In this document: positions 8,095 through 17,208 of the stretch, piece by piece
Position numbering within the stretch: the stretch's first letter is position 1
Layout of the letters: each line of letters starts with the position of its first letter
Source of the DNA: a virus
DNA: 51,992 nt
Strand: one strand, 5' to 3'
IMG/VR virus record: IMGVR_UViG_3300048586_000159
Coordinates: 1-51,992 of that record
The notes under the pieces: model-generated
What the model was told of the DNA's origin: nothing
The model's input: the letters and a program-made list of their open reading frames with translations, nothing else
Databases searched by the model: none
Program-made: the position numbers and the translations under genes

Positions 8095-8574
8095 CTAGAG
8101 TTCAGAGGCCCAGATCCAGAGCGCATCGACTTGAGCGGATGGCAGCGAGAATGCCGCAGCTATGGCCTCGACAAGAGGATGATCGCGACGATAGCCATTG
8201 GCATAGCGCCACTCGATCAGCGCCATCGCGCCGTCTTCCTCGGCTGCGAGCAAGGTCTCGACGTCAACTTCCGAGATGTCAATCGAGGCCAGCGCCAGCC
8301 GGATCTGTCGGGCTGTCAGCGTGGGAAGCTCGACTGTGGCGGGCTCCAGGTCCTGCACGAAGCGAACGACGCCCTCCACACGCTCGACACGGGTCGCAGT
8401 GACAGCCATGTCGTCAGGGACCGGACCAGCAGATGCTGGACGACAAAGATCGAGAGCTGCCAGTTCGGGATCGGAGAGCCTCTGCGCGTCAAAGGGATTG
8501 AGCAGGCTGCCATTGGCCAGACGCTCTCCGTTCCAGCGCTCGAAAACGCCGGGTGATGTCTCGCGATAGATCAT
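8095..8574 (-). CDS. Tail-associated protein with LTARQIRLAL C-terminal domain
   Basis: 159 aa. The C-terminal half (LTARQIRLALASIDI, ALIEWRYANGYRRDHPLV, AFSLPSAQVDALWIWA) is a helical domain I know from many rhizobial and other alphaproteobacterial prophage tail proteins, usually annotated as DUF4376-like or tail-associated. The N-terminus (MIYRETSPGVFERW) may fold separately. It may be a chaperone or connector for the neighbouring fibres. Confidence 0.55.
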   Translation of the reverse strand: MIYRETSPGVFERWNGERLANGSLLNPFDAQRLSDPELAALDLCRPASAGPVPDDMAVTATRVERVEGVVRFVQDLEPATVELPTLTARQIRLALASIDISEVDVETLLAAEEDGAMALIEWRYANGYRRDHPLVEAIAAAFSLPSAQVDALWIWASEL

Positions 8575-8581
8575 AGCTTCC

Positions 8582-9103
8582 TCACGCTAGTAGCAATCGG
8601 CGCACCGGCCATACCTGATATGCATTGGTCTTTCCGACATTGCCGCTCTCGTCGATGTCCAGCCTCTGGAAATAGGCATTGGTGGAGCTAACCTGTTCCG
8701 AAGTCCAGAAACGCTGCAGACCGGAGGGCGATCCAGGACTGCCAGCAATGTATCCGTCGTAAACAAGCTCTGCCTCCACCCTGGACGGCATAAACCAGTC
8801 GGTGAAACCCTCGGCGCTTAGCCCCCGAACGTATTCTGCCGCTGGATGACTGCTATTGTTCATCGCCTCGGTATTCGCAAAGCCATTACTCGAAGAAATG
8901 CCACTGGTTGATGTGCCGCTCGTCTTCCATGCCTTTTTCGTCACATAAGCCAGCGGTGACATGAACAAGGCATAAGTTTCAGCGCCGAGAGAGAAAGTGC
9001 CCGCGAAATATCCGCCTTGAGATCCGACATAAGTGCCGACCGGTGTCGATGGATCAAACTTACTTTCGCGACCAAGCAGCATGGATCCTGAAACTATCGA
9101 CAT
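8582..9103 (-). CDS. Tail protein with DUF1566/Lcl-type C-type-lectin-like fold
   Basis: 173 aa. The stretch GFTDWFMPSRVEAELVYD, then FWTSEQVSSTNAYFQRLD and a final QVWPVRR, matches the conserved pattern of DUF1566/Lcl C-terminal domains, related to the formylglycine-enzyme/C-type-lectin fold used as a ligand-binding scaffold. In a tail-fibre cluster this suggests the receptor-binding tip. Start and stop abut the fibre gene (9103) and the 8095 gene. No reverse transcriptase or template repeat is present. Confidence 0.6.
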   Translation of the reverse strand: MSIVSGSMLLGRESKFDPSTPVGTYVGSQGGYFAGTFSLGAETYALFMSPLAYVTKKAWKTSGTSTSGISSSNGFANTEAMNNSSHPAAEYVRGLSAEGFTDWFMPSRVEAELVYDGYIAGSPGSPSGLQRFWTSEQVSSTNAYFQRLDIDESGNVGKTNAYQVWPVRRLLLA

Positions 9104-10119
9104 CAGACCCCCACTGACGAAAGCGCGAAATCAATTTCGGTGGCTGACCTCACATCGAAATCGATCCTGAACAAGGCGTTGGCGCCTGCCGGAACAGAGG
9201 GCGCAACAGCCGCCCCGATTGGCTTCCAGGCCGAACCAAAGGCAAGAGTTCTACCGCCCGTCGCATCTTGCTTGCAGAGCAGCTTACCCGTGAAGCCGAC
9301 CATGCTCGCTATGTCAGATGGATTGGCGAGCGTGGCGTTATGCCCGAGCGTCAGGGTTGCGCGGTTCCCTTCCCAGTTGCCAAGGGTCGGCGTGATCGTC
9401 GTACCGCTCGTCAGCACTGTTCCGGTTCCGGAAAGCTGCGCTCCGGTCCAGCTTTGATCAGCATTCAGCTTTGCCGTCGCCGCATCATAGGCCTGAACAT
9501 TTGTCCCGATCACCAGGCCAAGCAGGACCCGCATCGCAGCATAATCAGCAGCATTGACCAGCGATCGACCGTTGGCCGTGAAGCCAGAAATATCGGTAGT
9601 GGCGATGGCAAGCGCCGTTTTCAGTGCGGCTGCTGTAATCGTGCCGGTCAGTCCCGCCACAGCCAGCACGACGTCGGTCGGCGTGCGCAGCTCTTTCCAG
9701 TTGCCGAGCGTGGATGCCGGCGACGCCGCAAGCACGAAAGTCTTGTTCAAATCCGTCCGGATCGCGATATCGCCGGGCTGCGCAGTCAGCGCCAGCATGG
9801 CCGACTGGCTGGCCACCTCGAACGCCTCGGTCAATGCCAGGGCCGGGATCACAGACGTATCGAGCTTGCCGCCGCCATCGAGAACCGGGATGTTGCCGGC
9901 AGCCGTCCCTTTGATAAGGTCAAGGAAGGTTGCGACCTGAGACGCCGTCAATTCCTCGACAGCGCCGGCACCTGAAGACACCCGACCGAGCAGCCGCGCC
10001 GTCGCCATGGTCAGGTCATGGTCGTCATTCCAGTCGCTCGGCAGGATTTCGCCGGCAGCAGCCGCCGCCGGATCGTCCGGAATGCTGGAAACCTTCTGAT
10101 GCTTGAACGCGATCGCCAT
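9103..10119 (-). CDS. Tail fibre protein
   Basis: 338 aa with typical phage fibre phrases: an N-terminal AAAAAGEILPSDWNDDHDLTM, a collagen-like-free shaft (TAAGNIPVLDGGGKLDTSVIP, a common fibre motif), and a C-terminal domain with KQDATGGRTLAFGSAWKP shared with the 4667-5296 product. Starts with ATG at 10119, 11 bp after the preceding gene. It probably forms the trimeric fibre to which the neighbouring lectin-like protein attaches. Confidence 0.75.
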   Translation of the reverse strand: MAIAFKHQKVSSIPDDPAAAAAGEILPSDWNDDHDLTMATARLLGRVSSGAGAVEELTASQVATFLDLIKGTAAGNIPVLDGGGKLDTSVIPALALTEAFEVASQSAMLALTAQPGDIAIRTDLNKTFVLAASPASTLGNWKELRTPTDVVLAVAGLTGTITAAALKTALAIATTDISGFTANGRSLVNAADYAAMRVLLGLVIGTNVQAYDAATAKLNADQSWTGAQLSGTGTVLTSGTTITPTLGNWEGNRATLTLGHNATLANPSDIASMVGFTGKLLCKQDATGGRTLAFGSAWKPIGAAVAPSVPAGANALFRIDFDVRSATEIDFALSSVGV

Positions 10120-10130
10120 GGGATGTCACC

Positions 10131-10520
10131 TCAGCTCGGATCAGGCGCGTGCTGGAAGGTCGCGCTGTCGATCACGACAGGCTGCCCGTTCGAAATCGAC
10201 GTGTTGATCAGTTCGAGATCAGCCCCTGAGTCCGGCAGGCCGACCGTCAGCCCGGAGATCCGCACCGTGCCGCCGCTGTCCTTGATCCGTGCCTTGGTCG
10301 CGGTCGTGCCGGAGCCTGACGCGACAAGTCCATTCACCGTGTCGCTATCGAACACAAGCGTCCAGACATCAGCGGATACGGTCCCGCCATCCGCGGAAAG
10401 CCCAAAGATGGCAAGCACGACGTTCGACGCTGACTGCAGTTCCAAGGTGCCATTGGCAACAGCATCGCGCGTGGCGGTCATGCGAGCGGTTTTCACCGTC
10501 GCGTCGTAGATGACAGGCAT
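10131..10520 (-). CDS. Small beta-rich tail protein
   Basis: 129 aa, beta-rich, Ser/Thr/Gly-rich (SADGGTVSADVWTLVFDSD), no Cys and no membrane segment. It lies between the tape measure and the fibre gene. It could be a tail-tip or decoration protein; I do not recognise a family. Confidence 0.6.
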   Translation of the reverse strand: MPVIYDATVKTARMTATRDAVANGTLELQSASNVVLAIFGLSADGGTVSADVWTLVFDSDTVNGLVASGSGTTATKARIKDSGGTVRISGLTVGLPDSGADLELINTSISNGQPVVIDSATFQHAPDPS

Positions 10521-10535
10521 GTCTAATTTCTCCGA

Positions 10536-13500
10536 TTACCGGGCATTGGCCCGCTTCAACTCACCGCCGACGTCGGCAAGGTTGGCATTGGTCTTTTTCT
10601 GCTCTTCGATCTGCTGAGAGCCGGCCATCGCGACGGTCTGCTTGAGGCTGCGCAATTCGGCACGCATCTCGGCATTGTCCTGACGAAGCCCTTTCACCTC
10701 GGCGAGCAGGTCGCTGTTCCCATTCGCAGGCTGGAGCATCGCCCGCGTCTGGCTGGCACTCCAGATCCGAGACGGGCCCGTTGCCTCAAGCTCTGGCCCA
10801 CGCTCACCAACAATACGGAGACCGCCGCTGTGAAGCCCGCCATTGGCGAAAGCACCAACAGACTTGGCATAGGCGAGATCTGCCTCGATCTGCTCCATCG
10901 ATTTGCCCGTAGACCGCCAATATTGAGCGGATGCGGTATCGACACCACGACCGAATATCTTCCGGTAAAGCGGATCCAGCTCCATCGTGTATTTCTGGAG
11001 CTTGAAGTCTTCCTCGATCGCAGACACCGGCTTGCCACTCTTCACAAGAGCCTGGACGCTTGCCTGCGTCGGAGTGATGCCGAGGATCTGCTTATATGCC
11101 GAGACGATCTGAGCTTCCCGGCTGTTACCAATGCCAGCAATCACATTGTCGAGGCTTACACCGCTGTTCAGCTGCGACTGCCAATAGGCCATGCCGGCAG
11201 CTTCAGGATCGCGACCGAGCGAGTTCTGATATGCTGCCGTGATGCTCTCCCGACCATTTGCCGCCATCGCTGCCAGCTGGACGCGCAGGGCCTCCATCGT
11301 CGTGCCGTTGATTGCGTTGTACTGATCGAGCGCATCCTTCACCGACAGAACGCTATCGTTGACGGAAATGATGCCATCAACTGAGGCGTTCAGCGCCTTC
11401 AACTGCTGTTCGGCAGTGTTCATGTTCTCCTGGCTGAGCCCCTGGGTTTTCTCAAGTGTGCGGTCTACCTCTTTCCAGATTTCGAAGTAGGCTTCCGAGG
11501 ACGCATAGTAGGATCGGGCCTCATCGAGATAAGCCTGGCTGATCTGTGTCAGCTGGCCCATAGCCTCTTCGTCGCCGGCACCAGCCTTCGCAGCGAGATC
11601 GCGAAACTGCTTTGCAGCCTCGTCCAGACGCTCCTTCGGACCCAATGGCGACGTGTCGTTGATCTTCATCGCCTCGCGGAACTGCTTGATCGAGGTGATG
11701 AAGTTCTTCGTCCGGTCAATCACCTCATTGATCGCCGCAGCTTCCTTATCGTAAGCCGCCTGCAGCTGCGAGGTCGCCTCAGTTAAAGTGAGAGCATCTG
11801 CGGCGATCCCATTGAACATGAAACGAAGTTCAGGGAATGCATCCGAGAGAAGGGCAAGCTCCTCCTTGCTCAAGTTTGCGGTGCTGGCGATATCCTTGAT
11901 GCTGAGAGACAGCTCTCGCAGCGCCAGTGACCCATCCATACCGAGAGCAGACGCATCACGCAGGCGCTCTTGATAGACAGCCTGGGCGTCTGCAATCTCA
12001 TTCAGATAACCGAAGTCCGAGAGGTCATTGATCGAGGAATTCAGCGTCTTGCTGAATGTGTCACGCAGCTTCGCCATCGCAACGCCGAGCGCACCATCAA
12101 TCGCATCAGCGGCCATCTTCGCGGACATACCCAACTCTTCAAGAGTTTGCTGAAGGGTCGCCGATAGCCCGTCAAGCCGGAGCATTTCCTCCTGCATGGC
12201 CGAAAGCTTCTCAGTCCCAGATACGGTTGCCAAGGCCATCTTCTGAGCCGCACGCTCGGCCTCTGCAACGCGCTCTGCAAGCATCTGCGGCGTCAAGGCG
12301 CGGTTGTGCTTCAGCTGAAGGTCGCCGAAGTCCTGGACGTCCGCGATGAAGTCCTTCAGCTCCTGGCGCAGTTCCTCCATCTCGCGCTTGCCCTGCACGA
12401 ATGCACTGTCAGACCCAAAGCCGGCGCTGTAAGCCTCCAGCATGCCGGGCAGTACAGCGATGAAATCGCGCTCCACGATCAGGAAGAACTTATTGAAGTT
12501 GTCCTGCAGCTTCCTGATCAGATCGTTATCGTCAGCCTTCTTTGCCAGGTCGGACAGCTTGTGGGTTTCATCTTGGAACTCATAAACGCTGCGAGTTACA
12601 TCGCCATAGCCTCTACCCTCGCCGATCGCGAACATCTGGTTGATCGCGGCTTGGTTCTCTGCAAGCGTCTGCTTCGCCGCATCTCGGGCCTTCTGCTCTT
12701 CCTTCTTCTTCTGCTTGTTGCCGAAAATCCCTCCGATAACCCCGGCGATGCCGCCGATGACAGCGCCAATGGGACCACCTGCCATAAATCCAGAGATGGC
12801 TCCCCCGATCCCGCCCATAATAGGGCTCTGCGTCTGCTGACCGATCCCGAAACCGCCAAGAGCGGCGCCAATCCCTTGCTGCAGCGTTCCAGTCGACATG
12901 CCGGCCTGAGGCGCAGCGGGGCTGGCTGGAGGCGCGCTCAGGTTCGCAGTGGCAGCTTTCTTAAGGCCTTCCGAGACGCCTACCTCGGCTCCGACAGAAA
13001 CATCGGTCTTGATGTTGCCGAGCGCATTGGTGGCCTTTTGGACATACTGCTCGGTAGTGTTGAACCCATCGCTCCGGTTCCTTGCAACCGACAGAGGCTG
13101 ACCGGAAAACCAGACAGACGCTGCATCCGAAAAGTTGCCGAACTTGTCCAGCGACTTGCCGAACTGTTGATAGAACACGCGGTCCTGAAGGCCCTTGTCC
13201 TGAAGGAAGTCCTTCACCGACACAGACTGTCCAAGCAGTTCCTTCGTCCACGATGGGATGTTGTTGCCCATGACCTGATAAGCGCCGTATGCACGGTCGC
13301 CGCTCTTGGTTACCGGCCCCATCGCACCGTAGTTACCTTGATAGGAACCACTCTCGATTTTGCGAATAGCAGCAGCATAGTTGCCGATGGAAGACGCAAC
13401 CGTCCCTGTCGTTTTGGTGACCGCTCCTCCGACCTTTTCCATCGCCTGGACAAGCGGCTCTGCAGGGATCTTCGCCGCAGCCGTATCGATCGCCTTGTTC

Positions 13501-15923
13501 TGCTGTTGGGTCATTTTCCGGCTGGTGAAGATATCGCCGACGAAGTCGCCGATCTGGTCGAGGAAGCCAGAGCCGCCCGTAGATTTCCCGATGCCGCCGG
13601 ACAGAAGACCTTCGAACGCCTTCTGGATATTGGCCTCACCAATCTTTGCGAACCCGTTGAGCAGACGGTTGAAGAAGTCATCGGCGCCCTTTATCGGGCT
13701 GGAAAAAAGGCCAGCGAAAATTCCCGCGAGTTCCGTCGCAAGCTTCTTCTGCTCCTCAAGCTGCTCATTAATTCGGATGCCGTCAGCAATGCGCTGCCCC
13801 TCAGACGAGTTTATGTCGAGACCCAGGCGGCGGATGGTCGAGTAGACTTCCTGCTCTTCCCTGGTGCGGCCCATCTGTTCGCGCTCGAACAAGATGTCAT
13901 CCATGGCGCGAGCAGCGGCGATCTGCTCAGCGTAGCGGCCCATCTCCTCCGACTTCTGACGGATGGCGTCAATCTCCTGTTGATCAATGTCACGACCGGT
14001 GCGGGCTGACTCCTCGCGCAGCTTGGCCAGCTCAGCGTATTCGAACTGAAGCTTCGCTACTTCGCCAGCGGTCTTGCCGATAAGCTCCATCTCTTCCTGG
14101 GCGCCGCGGATAGCTTCCTCACGCTCGCGCGCCCGATCGATCGCGGATTCCCTCGCCTGCTGGTCGAGCCGCTCGCGCTCCTGCCGTTCCGCAACAGCAA
14201 TCTCGCGGCGGCGCTCTTCCCCCTCAACAGGGTTCCGGGCGCGCGCTACATCGCCAGCGGCGGCAATGCGCTCCTGATCCGTGAGAGCCTGAACCTGCTT
14301 GGTCTGCGCATCAAGAATGCGGTTCTCCAGTTCCCACTGGCGTTCGCGCTCCTGATAGTAGGACTGGCCGGTATCGTTGCGCTCCGAGGCCAGGCGGTCG
14401 CGAACCTGCTCAGTCGCGCGGAAGCGCGCGCGCTCCATTTCCTTGAGTGCCTCGGTGACCTTGTTGATGTTCTGGCCGAGGACGATTGCCTCGTCGGCGA
14501 TCTTCTGCAGGCTGGGATCCTGTGCCCCGATGCGGGAGACCTCGCGATTAAACTCGACAACGCCATTCTTGCCTTCGGAAAATTCCAGCATCAGCTTGTT
14601 GATCGCGTCGCTGAAGGGCGCAAATTTCCCGCTGACGGTGGTGGCAGATTCACCGATCGCCAGCACGGCGTCGGCCGTGGCACGCAACTCCGTCGGGTTC
14701 TCGCTCGTGTTGAGCAGAGTGGAGAAGATCGTCTCGACGTTTTGCCGGAAGCTATCGAGGTCGCCGTCGCCCCGGCGCACGCTCTCCAGGAAGGAATCCA
14801 CCGCGGCCTTGAACTTGATCTGGTCGCCGGTGAGATTGCGCAGCATGTCGAGGCTCGCACCGGTCCCGCCGAGCATATTGCTCAGCCAGCCGTCGCCCGA
14901 AAGGCTCTGCGCCATAACCTGCTGCTGCATCTTCAGGACGTTGCGGAGCGTCTCGGCATCGTTCCGGATCGAGGCGAAAGAGAATGCTTCTCCCCCGGCA
15001 CTGGCCAGGTTCTCGGCCGCCGCGGCTGCTTCGCCATAGAGTTTCGTTAGGTGCCCGACCGTCTTGGTGTGGTTCTCCAGAGCGTCGTCGAGCTTGTCCG
15101 CATCGTCCTTGGCCGAGAAGAGCCACTGCAGTGCAGCCGCACCCACGGCAATGAGCGCGATGGTGAGGAGCGACGTCATGCTGAGGAGCGAACCGAAGCC
15201 GCCAATCAGGCCAGCCAGCGGCCGATCCATGCTGTTCAGCACGGAAGCAAGCTGCGTGCCCTGCTGGAGCGCAATCTGCAACGGGTTCATGCCCATGGCG
15301 GCGGTGACGCCGATGTCCTGGAACTGCGCGGCGATATTCGCGGTCTCGAAGCCCCGGGCGCCGGCTACGCTGCGTTCGGCGGCGGCAACCTGGCGTAGGG
15401 AGGTAGCGCGACCCTTGAGCGAGGCAATGGACGCAAGGGTGGCCTGCCGCTCTCGGCGGATCGCTGCCGTCATCTCGCTTGCGCTGATTGCGCCGACAGA
15501 GTGCGCCTCACGGATTTCCGCCTGCGCCGTCTTGTACTGCTGGATGGTCGCGAACAGCGGGTTGAACTTCCCGCGCAGCCGGTCAAGCTCGGCGCCGTAG
15601 GCAGCGATGTCCTGTCCACGGCCGAATGAGGAGGAGAGCCGGCGCTCTGCTTCGGTCAGCTTGTTGATCGCGGCGACATGCCGATTGATGGCGCCCACAG
15701 CATTATCGTTGGCATGCACCGTGCCGTTGATCGCGGCTTCCATCTGCTTCGTGGCAGAGGATACCGCGGCCATCTTCTTCCCGGCGCGGTCAGCGGCATT
15801 GCCCGTTTCATTGACGGCGCGCTCTACCTTGACCGCAGACGCGGTAAGACGGTCGAGATCAGAGGCGGCTTGCGCAGCTGGGCTGCTGTCGATCGCCAGA
15901 CCGAGCGTTGCGAGATCCGTCAT
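10536..15923 (-). CDS. Tail tape measure protein with embedded lytic transglycosylase-like domain
   Basis: 1795 aa from MTDLATLGLAIDSSPAAQAA; an upstream in-frame extension to 16046 is rejected because it overlaps a divergent lipoprotein gene. The N-terminal ~300 residues are the lambda-type tape measure domain with hydrophobic stretches (LLTIALIAVGAAALQWLF). A long coiled-coil region follows. Around residues 850-980 is a lysozyme/transglycosylase-like domain: AIRKIESGSYQGNYGAMG with candidate catalytic E857. After it come a Gly-rich hydrophobic stretch (GGPIGAVIGGIAGVIGGIFG) and a C-terminal part with DUF4214-like repeats (YQNSLGRDPEAAGMAYW, YRKIFGRGVDTASAQYW). It sets tail length and probably opens peptidoglycan during DNA entry. 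Confidence 0.95.
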   Translation of the reverse strand: MTDLATLGLAIDSSPAAQAASDLDRLTASAVKVERAVNETGNAADRAGKKMAAVSSATKQMEAAINGTVHANDNAVGAINRHVAAINKLTEAERRLSSSFGRGQDIAAYGAELDRLRGKFNPLFATIQQYKTAQAEIREAHSVGAISASEMTAAIRRERQATLASIASLKGRATSLRQVAAAERSVAGARGFETANIAAQFQDIGVTAAMGMNPLQIALQQGTQLASVLNSMDRPLAGLIGGFGSLLSMTSLLTIALIAVGAAALQWLFSAKDDADKLDDALENHTKTVGHLTKLYGEAAAAAENLASAGGEAFSFASIRNDAETLRNVLKMQQQVMAQSLSGDGWLSNMLGGTGASLDMLRNLTGDQIKFKAAVDSFLESVRRGDGDLDSFRQNVETIFSTLLNTSENPTELRATADAVLAIGESATTVSGKFAPFSDAINKLMLEFSEGKNGVVEFNREVSRIGAQDPSLQKIADEAIVLGQNINKVTEALKEMERARFRATEQVRDRLASERNDTGQSYYQERERQWELENRILDAQTKQVQALTDQERIAAAGDVARARNPVEGEERRREIAVAERQERERLDQQARESAIDRAREREEAIRGAQEEMELIGKTAGEVAKLQFEYAELAKLREESARTGRDIDQQEIDAIRQKSEEMGRYAEQIAAARAMDDILFEREQMGRTREEQEVYSTIRRLGLDINSSEGQRIADGIRINEQLEEQKKLATELAGIFAGLFSSPIKGADDFFNRLLNGFAKIGEANIQKAFEGLLSGGIGKSTGGSGFLDQIGDFVGDIFTSRKMTQQQNKAIDTAAAKIPAEPLVQAMEKVGGAVTKTTGTVASSIGNYAAAIRKIESGSYQGNYGAMGPVTKSGDRAYGAYQVMGNNIPSWTKELLGQSVSVKDFLQDKGLQDRVFYQQFGKSLDKFGNFSDAASVWFSGQPLSVARNRSDGFNTTEQYVQKATNALGNIKTDVSVGAEVGVSEGLKKAATANLSAPPASPAAPQAGMSTGTLQQGIGAALGGFGIGQQTQSPIMGGIGGAISGFMAGGPIGAVIGGIAGVIGGIFGNKQKKKEEQKARDAAKQTLAENQAAINQMFAIGEGRGYGDVTRSVYEFQDETHKLSDLAKKADDNDLIRKLQDNFNKFFLIVERDFIAVLPGMLEAYSAGFGSDSAFVQGKREMEELRQELKDFIADVQDFGDLQLKHNRALTPQMLAERVAEAERAAQKMALATVSGTEKLSAMQEEMLRLDGLSATLQQTLEELGMSAKMAADAIDGALGVAMAKLRDTFSKTLNSSINDLSDFGYLNEIADAQAVYQERLRDASALGMDGSLALRELSLSIKDIASTANLSKEELALLSDAFPELRFMFNGIAADALTLTEATSQLQAAYDKEAAAINEVIDRTKNFITSIKQFREAMKINDTSPLGPKERLDEAAKQFRDLAAKAGAGDEEAMGQLTQISQAYLDEARSYYASSEAYFEIWKEVDRTLEKTQGLSQENMNTAEQQLKALNASVDGIISVNDSVLSVKDALDQYNAINGTTMEALRVQLAAMAANGRESITAAYQNSLGRDPEAAGMAYWQSQLNSGVSLDNVIAGIGNSREAQIVSAYKQILGITPTQASVQALVKSGKPVSAIEEDFKLQKYTMELDPLYRKIFGRGVDTASAQYWRSTGKSMEQIEADLAYAKSVGAFANGGLHSGGLRIVGERGPELEATGPSRIWSASQTRAMLQPANGNSDLLAEVKGLRQDNAEMRAELRSLKQTVAMAGSQQIEEQKKTNANLADVGGELKRANAR

Positions 15924-15985
15924 GGGTGGCTTTACCTTTTGAGGCGGCGTGGGATATCGTCGCGACCGATCAGATGGAGGACACG

Positions 15986-16294
15986 ATGAAAAAGATGGTT
16001 GCTGGTGCGCTGGCGCTTGGAATGCTTGCCGGATGCACAACAACAAGCCCTGAAGCCGAAGCGGTGCAGGTAGTCGGCAGCCCTCAGGCAGTGGCCGGAT
16101 GCCAATTCATCAAGAGCGTTCGTGGCGATCAGAACATGATGGGTGGCTATATGCTGCAGGGAGCCGCCTACCATGACGCCATGAACCAGTTGAAGCGCCG
16201 GACGGTCGAAGCCGGCGGCAACCGCGTCTACATGGTCAATTCGAACACGGGAATGGCTGGTTCGAATGTGATCGGTGACGCCTACAAGTGCTGA
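15986..16294 (+). CDS. DUF4156-like lipoprotein (cargo gene)
   Basis: 102 aa starting MKKMVAGALALGMLAGC: signal peptide with lipobox LAGC. The mature part (VAGCQFIKSVRG...AMNQLKRRTVEAGGNRVYM) matches the DUF4156 family of bacterial lipoproteins. A perfect GGAGG lies six bases before the ATG. It sits on the plus strand between the minus-strand GT chaperone and tape-measure genes, which are normally adjacent in lambda-like phages, and is followed by its own hairpin terminator. This is the layout of a 'moron' expressed in the lysogen. An envelope role such as superinfection exclusion is a guess. Confidence 0.85.
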   Translation: MKKMVAGALALGMLAGCTTTSPEAEAVQVVGSPQAVAGCQFIKSVRGDQNMMGGYMLQGAAYHDAMNQLKRRTVEAGGNRVYMVNSNTGMAGSNVIGDAYKC

Positions 16295-16295
16295 G

Positions 16296-16323
16296 GAAGG
16301 CGATCAACCCGCCTTCTTCTTCG
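16296..16323 (+). terminator. Terminator of the lipoprotein gene
   Basis: GAAGGCG (16296-16302), 7-base loop, CGCCTTC (16310-16316), then TTCTTCTT-type pyrimidine tract. It starts just after the lipoprotein stop codon and overlaps the 3' end of the opposing GT gene. It would isolate the cargo gene from the opposing structural transcript. Confidence 0.5.
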
Positions 16324-17100
16324 GCGCTTTCGCAGCCAACCCCTTCAGGAGACCGGACACCCCGGCTCCATCCTTGGCACTGACCAGCACATCCGGATCT
16401 CGCTCTTTCGCCCCCTTGCCGCCCTTAGGCCGCTTGGTGCTCAAAGCAATGTCATCCAACCTTCGGATGGCCCTTGCCTCCCACGGCGCAATCTCAGCCC
16501 CTGTCAGCCGGGCGTAGGCTTCGATCTCCTGGTAGCTGATGGGATTGGCTTGCATTCCCACCTGTCGCGTCCGGTCGAGGTCCATGAACCAGTTCCAGAC
16601 GTCGACGGCTTCCGGGGGAACATCTAGATCGATGGTTGCCCTCTTTGGGCCGAAGGCGACCCCCGCATAAGCGCAGAGGTCGTCCACGATGTCCTCGATC
16701 AGTCCTTCAGAAAATTTGCGCGGTCACCCACGAATGCGTCCACCTGCTCCTTCATCCAGGGAAGGCGCTGATAGACAATCACTGCGTTCGCGGCGTTGCA
16801 GTCCAGATCCTGACCATCGAGCTTGATGCCCGACCAGGACAGGGTGCAGAAGGCGAGCAGCTGGAGGCCCTGCTCTTCCAGTTCCTCGGCGGTCATGGTC
16901 TGGCGACGGCCACCCTTGAGCCGCTTGTTCATTTCCACGCGCTGGCGCTTCTTCACCTTTTCCGAGTCTTGCCCGATCAGCGTGATCGTGATCGGCTTGC
17001 CGGCATCATCCTTCAGGACGGTGCCTTCCACGGGGTGAAGCACTTCCATAACCGCGCCTTCGTTGGCGGCCTTGGTAATATCGAGAGTTGCGAGATCCAT
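16304..17100 (-). CDS. Tail assembly chaperone GT fusion made by -1 frameshift
   Basis: Reading starts at 17100 as protein G (130 codons through the slippery site), slips -1 at A-AAT-TTT (16717-16711) and continues in the overlapping frame to the stop at 16304, giving about 265 aa. After the slip the frame reads SEGLIEDIVDDLCAYAGVAFG and ends in a Lys-rich tail (KAPKKKAG). This is the lambda G/GT arrangement, in which the T part binds the tape measure and tail tube. A GTG at 16687 could start the T part separately, but the in-frame slippery heptamer makes fusion the better reading. Confidence 0.75.
16699..17100 (-). CDS. Tail assembly chaperone G
   Basis: 133 aa (MDLATLDITKAANEGAVMEV), charged and without membrane segments. 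It lies between tail tube and tape measure, where lambda-like phages keep gpG. The main product stops at the TGA at 16701-16699, just past the slippery heptamer. Contains a conserved-looking beta segment (DDAGKPITITLIGQDSEK), a basic helix and TLSWSGIKLDGQ. It chaperones the tape measure during tail assembly together with GT. Confidence 0.8.
   Translation of the reverse strand: MDLATLDITKAANEGAVMEVLHPVEGTVLKDDAGKPITITLIGQDSEKVKKRQRVEMNKRLKGGRRQTMTAEELEEQGLQLLAFCTLSWSGIKLDGQDLDCNAANAVIVYQRLPWMKEQVDAFVGDRANFLKD
16711..16717 (-). other. Programmed -1 frameshift site, A AAT TTT
   Basis: The heptamer fits X-XXY-YYZ in the reading frame of gene G (gcA AAT TTT ctg) and lies four codons before the G stop codon. 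The -1 frame stays open for 135 further codons. Seen directly; slippage itself is inferred from the lambda G/GT precedent. Confidence 0.75.
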
Positions 17101-17124
17101 TGTCGTTTCCTTTGTCGGTAGGTC

Positions 17125-17158
17125 GCGGCGGGGAAAGCCGACAATCCTCCCCCGCCGC
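17125..17158 (-). terminator. Strong GC hairpin upstream of gene G
   Basis: Nine perfect base pairs, GCGGCGGGG and CCCCGCCGC, around a 16-base loop, between the HNH gene stop and gene G. No T-tract follows, so it is more likely an attenuating or mRNA-stabilising hairpin behind the highly expressed tail tube region than a full terminator. Confidence 0.4.
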
Positions 17159-17208
17159 TAGGCCATGGCTGTTCGTTCCGGTTGTCGGGCCGGATATCAA
17201 CGGCGAGG

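Noticed and set aside
8582-9103. Diversity-generating retroelement because of the lectin-like fold
   Set aside because: No reverse transcriptase gene and no template/variable repeat pair found in the window.
12306-14009. Long plus-strand open frame (567 aa) inside the tape-measure gene
   Set aside because: It is the mirror of the high-GC tape-measure coding strand; the minus frame has domains and context, the plus frame has none.
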